64,000 nucleotides of DNA, taken from NCBI GenBank assembly GCA_003133225.1, contig PKWL01000135.1, positions 32,011 through 96,010 on the forward strand. Reading direction: 5' to 3'. Source of the DNA: Janthinobacterium sp. Its GTDB lineage: Bacteria > Pseudomonadota > Gammaproteobacteria > Burkholderiales > Burkholderiaceae_D. The notes beneath the pieces are model-generated. The model saw only the letters and a program-made list of their open reading frames with translations. It was not told the DNA's origin and did no database searches. Each line of letters begins with the position of its first letter. Positions within the stretch are counted from its first letter, which is position 1. The position numbers were made by a program, and so were the translations under genes. Shown here one piece after another: positions 60,642 through 64,000 of this stretch.

Positions 60642-63600
60642 TTAGAGTGGTTCTAAATTGAGATTCGCTGCCGGCGCCAGGCCGCGCCATTCGCCCCAGA
60701 CACGGCGCCACCATGCCCCGAACCGATCCATATACAGGTACACCACCGGGGTCGTATACAGCGTCAACATCTGGCTGAAGATCAAGCCGCCGACAATGGT
60801 CACTCCGAGCGGGCGCCGCAGCTCGGAGCCGGTGCCGCTGCCAAGGGCCAGCGGCAAGGCGCCCAACAGGGCAGCCATGGTCGTCATCATGATGGGACGG
60901 AAACGCAACAGGCACGCCTGCCGGATTGCAGCGAGCGGAACCAGGCCCTCCGAGCGCTGCGCCACCAGAGCGAAATCGATCATCATGATGGCATTTTTCT
61001 TGACGATGCCGATCAACAGGATGATGCCGATGAAGGCCATGACGCTCAGGTCCATCTGGCACAGCAACAGGGCCAACAGGGCGCCGACGCCGGCCGAGGG
61101 CAACGTGGAAATAATGGTGATCGGATGCACATAGCTTTCATACAGAACACCGAGCACGATATAAATCGAAATGAGGGCCGCCAAAATCAGGAACGGCAGG
61201 CTGGACAGGGAGGTCTGGAAGGTTTTTGCCGTACCCTGGAAACTGGCGTGGATGGTGGACGGCATGCCGCTTTGCGCCACCGCATCATCGATGGCCTTCA
61301 CGGCATCGCTCAGTACGACATTGGGCGGCAGGTTAAACGACATGGTCATGGCCGGGAACTGGCCCTGATGGTTGACGCTCAAGGTCGTATTGGTCGGTTC
61401 GAAATGGGAGAACGCGCTCAGTGGAACCAGCGTGCCGAGCCGGCTGCTGACATAGATACCGCGCAGTGTCTCGGGCCGCTGCCAGTATTCGGGAGCGACC
61501 TCCATGACGACGTGATATTGATTTTTCGCCTCGTAGATGACGGACACGAGGCGCTGGCCAAAGGCGTCGTACAGGGCGGAATCAATGGCCGTTTCGGTCA
61601 CACCGAGTCTGGCCGCAGTAGCACGGTCGATCGTCAGCGTGATTTGCAAGCCCTTGTCTTGTTGATTGCTATTGACGTCAACGAGTTGCGGCAAATCCTG
61701 CAGCACCTTGAGGATGCGGGGCGACCAGGTATTTAATTCGGCCAAACTATCGCCTTGCAAGGCATACTGATATTGCGAATTTGATCCCCGTCCGCCGACG
61801 CTGATGTCTTGCGCGGCCTGGAGGAAAAGGGTGGCGCCGGGAATCTTAGCCAGTTTGGAACGGAGTCGGTTGATCACCTGATCGGCGCTGACCTTGCGTT
61901 GTTCGAGCGGCTTTAGCGCAATATACATGTTGCCCGTGTTGCGTTGACTGCCGCCCGTAAACCCGATGACGTTCTGCACCGCAGGATCGGCGCGAATGAT
62001 CTCGATGTAGCCCGCCAGCTTGGGCCGCATGGCCTGGAACGAAGTGGCCTGGTCAGCGACGATGGATCCTTGGATCAGGCCCGTGTCCTGTTGCGGGAAG
62101 AAGCCCTTGGGAATGACCAGATACAGGAAGACGTTCAAGCCGATCACGGCGAACATGACTAGCATCGTCGTTTTTGGATGTTTGAGCACGCGTTCGAGGC
62201 TACTCTTATAGCGCGCCAAGAGCCACTCAAAAAAACGCTCGCTGGCCAGGAAAAGGCGCCCGTGTTGACGCTCCGGTTCCTGTTTGAGCAGGCGCGCGCA
62301 CATCATCGGGGTGGTCGACAAGGACACCACGAGCGAGACTAGGACCGCGGCCGAGAGGGTGACTGCGAACTCGTGAAACATGCGCCCGACAATGCCGCCC
62401 ATCATCAACAATGGAATGAAGACGGCCACCAGGGAGATGCTCATCGACATCACGGTGAAGCCGACTTCGCGCGCGCCGCGCAAGGCGGCCTGCATTGGCG
62501 ATAAGCCGCGCTCGATGTGGCGCGACACGTTTTCCAGCACGACGATCGCATCATCGACTACAAAGCCGGTCGAGATCGTCAACGCCATCAGCGAAAAATT
62601 ATCCAGGCTATAGCCGCACAGGTACATGATGCCAAAGGTGCCAATCAAGGAAATGGGCACCGCCACACTGGGGATGAGCGTGGCGCGGCCATTGCGCAGG
62701 AACAGGAACACCACCATGATCACCAGCGCCACCGAGATGCACAAGGTGCGTTCGACGTCATGCAAAGAAGCGCGGATGGTGGTGGTTTTATCGAGCGAGA
62801 CGGTCATGTCGATCGCGCCTGGAATCGATGCCTTGACCTGCGGCAAAATGGCCCTTATGTGGTCAACCGTATCGATGATATTGGCATTCGGCTGTTTGAA
62901 AATGATGATCAAGATCGACGGCTTGCCGTTGGCCATGCCGGCGTTGCGCAAGTCTTCCACCGAATCGACGACCCGGCCGACGTTGCTGATGGTCACGGGG
63001 GCGCCGTTGCTGTAGGAGACGATCAAAGACTGATATTGTTCGGCCTTTTTGGCTTGATCATTAGTCGCGATCTGCCATTGCCGATCGCCGTCCTCGACGA
63101 ACCCTTTCGGCCGGTTGGCATTGGTGTTCGCCAGTGCCGTGCGGACCTGTTCCAGGGAGACGCCATAATGATTTAAGGCATCCGGATTGAGCTCGACGCG
63201 CACCCCGGGCAGCGAGCTGCCGCCCACATTCACGTTGCCAACGCCGGCCACCTGCGACAGTTTTTGGGCGATGATGGTGGATGCGGAATCGTACATCTGC
63301 CCCTGCGTCAAAGTGTCCGAGGTGAGCGCCAATATCATGATCGGGGCGTCGGCCGGATTGACCTTGCGATAGGTGGGATTGCTGCGCAGAGTGGCCGGCA
63401 GGTCGATGCGGGCCGCGTTGATGGCCGCCTGCACGTCGCGCGCCGCACCATCGATATTACGATCCAGATCGAATTGCAAGGTAATGCGAGCCGATGCGAG
63501 AGCGCTGTTCGACGTCATCTCGGTGATTCCGGCAATCCGCCCGAGCTGGCGTTCGAGTGGCGTCGACACGCTCGTTGCCATGGTTTCCGGATCGGCGCCA

Positions 63601-63755
63601 GGCAAGCTCGCCGATACGGAAATCGTCGGGATGTCGACGCGCGGCATGGGCGAGACCGGCAGCAGGTTGAACGCCAAAATGCCGGCCAGCGCCACGCCGA
63701 CCGTTAGCAGCGTGGTGGCGATCGAGCGCCGGATGAAAGGGGTGGACAGATTCAT
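60642..63755 (-). CDS. RND multidrug efflux permease, MdtC-like
   Basis: 1037 residues, the normal length. Twelve membrane helices with two large periplasmic loops: '[20 protein letters not shown]' (TM1), the proton-relay pair in TM4 ('[20 protein letters not shown]'), '[20 protein letters not shown]' (TM6) and '[20 protein letters not shown]' (TM8). It resembles MdtC (one of the two permeases of MdtABC). ATG 63755 overlaps the stop of the upstream permease (ATGA). Substrate class is not predictable. Confidence 0.95.
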   Translation of the reverse strand: MNLSTPFIRRSIATTLLTVGVALAGILAFNLLPVSPMPRVDIPTISVSASLPGADPETMATSVSTPLERQLGRIAGITEMTSNSALASARITLQFDLDRNIDGAARDVQAAINAARIDLPATLRSNPTYRKVNPADAPIMILALTSDTLTQGQMYDSASTIIAQKLSQVAGVGNVNVGGSSLPGVRVELNPDALNHYGVSLEQVRTALANTNANRPKGFVEDGDRQWQIATNDQAKKAEQYQSLIVSYSNGAPVTISNVGRVVDSVEDLRNAGMANGKPSILIIIFKQPNANIIDTVDHIRAILPQVKASIPGAIDMTVSLDKTTTIRASLHDVERTLCISVALVIMVVFLFLRNGRATLIPSVAVPISLIGTFGIMYLCGYSLDNFSLMALTISTGFVVDDAIVVLENVSRHIERGLSPMQAALRGAREVGFTVMSMSISLVAVFIPLLMMGGIVGRMFHEFAVTLSAAVLVSLVVSLSTTPMMCARLLKQEPERQHGRLFLASERFFEWLLARYKSSLERVLKHPKTTMLVMFAVIGLNVFLYLVIPKGFFPQQDTGLIQGSIVADQATSFQAMRPKLAGYIEIIRADPAVQNVIGFTGGSQRNTGNMYIALKPLEQRKVSADQVINRLRSKLAKIPGATLFLQAAQDISVGGRGSNSQYQYALQGDSLAELNTWSPRILKVLQDLPQLVDVNSNQQDKGLQITLTIDRATAARLGVTETAIDSALYDAFGQRLVSVIYEAKNQYHVVMEVAPEYWQRPETLRGIYVSSRLGTLVPLSAFSHFEPTNTTLSVNHQGQFPAMTMSFNLPPNVVLSDAVKAIDDAVAQSGMPSTIHASFQGTAKTFQTSLSSLPFLILAALISIYIVLGVLYESYVHPITIISTLPSAGVGALLALLLCQMDLSVMAFIGIILLIGIVKKNAIMMIDFALVAQRSEGLVPLAAIRQACLLRFRPIMMTTMAALLGALPLALGSGTGSELRRPLGVTIVGGLIFSQMLTLYTTPVVYLYMDRFGAWWRRVWGEWRGLAPAANLNLEPL

Positions 63756-64000
63756 GGCTGCTCGGGCAGCGCCAGGCTCGAATCGTCTTCAATGGCCGCT
63801 TCGCGGGGTTTGCCGAAGCGTTTGCCGAGGCGGTCGAATGCGAGATAGATGACCGGCGTCGTAAAGAGGGTCAGCATCTGGCTCAAGATCAAGCCCCCGA
63901 CGATGCTAATGCCAAGCGGATGGCGCAATTCGGAACCGACACCGGTCCCTAGCATCAAAGGCAAGGCGCCCAGCAATGCCGCCATGGTCGTCATCATGAT
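63752..64000 (-). CDS. RND efflux permease, MdtB-like (C-terminal end only)
   Basis: The last 82 residues of an RND permease whose gene continues past the right edge. '[20 protein letters not shown]' and '[20 protein letters not shown]' with '[15 protein letters not shown]' match the end of the other permease (compare '[20 protein letters not shown]'). Its TGA overlaps the ATG of the MdtC-like gene. With the MdtC-like gene and outer-membrane factor it makes an mdtBC-type operon; the membrane-fusion gene should lie further right. Confidence 0.93.
   Translation of the reverse strand: MMMTTMAALLGALPLMLGTGVGSELRHPLGISIVGGLILSQMLTLFTTPVIYLAFDRLGKRFGKPREAAIEDDSSLALPEQP

Overview
The window looks like a GC-rich chromosome segment from a betaproteobacterium of the order Burkholderiales, most likely Oxalobacteraceae (Massilia/Janthinobacterium/Herbaspirillum type). 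The evidence is an EarP-type EF-P with Arg32, FlhDC-controlled motility with motAB-cheAWRDBYZ in one long run, a succinylase diaminopimelate pathway (dapC, dapD, dapE), DUF3460-scpA-panC, an OmpR/EnvZ(RisS)-like pair, and initiator tRNA, tRNA-Glu and tRNA-Ala genes with encoded CCA. No CRISPR array, prophage or intact insertion sequence was seen. The taxonomic call is inference from family content only.

Layout. 1-5.2 kb: a DUF349 protein cut by the window edge, a helical hemerythrin-like protein, a YajD-type HNH nuclease, a 52-residue unknown and a PrmC-like methyltransferase. 5.2-9.3 kb: initiator tRNA with its promoter and terminator, a twice-frameshifted acid phosphatase/phospholipase C pseudogene, a small unknown and dbpA. 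9.6-18.1 kb is translation-centred: efp and its rhamnosyltransferase earP, five tRNA genes (three Glu, two Ala), gltX, apbC and divergent metG. 18.7-21.4 kb: UPF0158, DUF3460, scpA and panC, then a decayed LysE/RhtB exporter.

22-34.8 kb is a motility block on the minus strand. In transcription order it reads flhD, flhC, a membrane-anchored methyltransferase, motA, motB, a CheZ-like protein, a CheY-like protein, cheA, cheW, cheR, cheD, cheB, cheY, cheZ and an EAL/HDOD protein. It holds two CheY proteins and two proteins with the CheZ-type D-x-x-x-Q helix motif, but no chemoreceptor gene.

35.6-42 kb: htpG with a near-perfect heat-shock (sigma32) promoter, a RidA protein, a PLP aminotransferase, a PEBP protein and a RhlE-like helicase. 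42.3-53.3 kb: dapC-dapD, pilU, an ArsC/Spx-like protein, dapE, prmB, an ABC-F ATPase, then an overlapping HDOD / CoA-transferase / ArfB run. 53.3-64 kb: a FapA protein, an IS200-type transposase scar, a repeat-containing secreted protein, ompR-envZ, a homologue of encapsulated ferritin that has lost its ferroxidase residues, and an RND efflux operon (outer-membrane factor and two permeases, the first cut by the window end).

The most unusual signals are the ferroxidase-dead encapsulated-ferritin homologue (58525-58824), the CheZ-like/CheY-like pair at the head of the chemotaxis run, whose CheZ-like member shares its C-terminal IELF tail with CheD, and the initiator tRNA with an apparently leaderless promoter and a U1:A72 pair. 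Several degraded genes (5843-7319, 21550-21880, 55495-55671) mark gene decay or, for single-base shifts, possible assembly errors.
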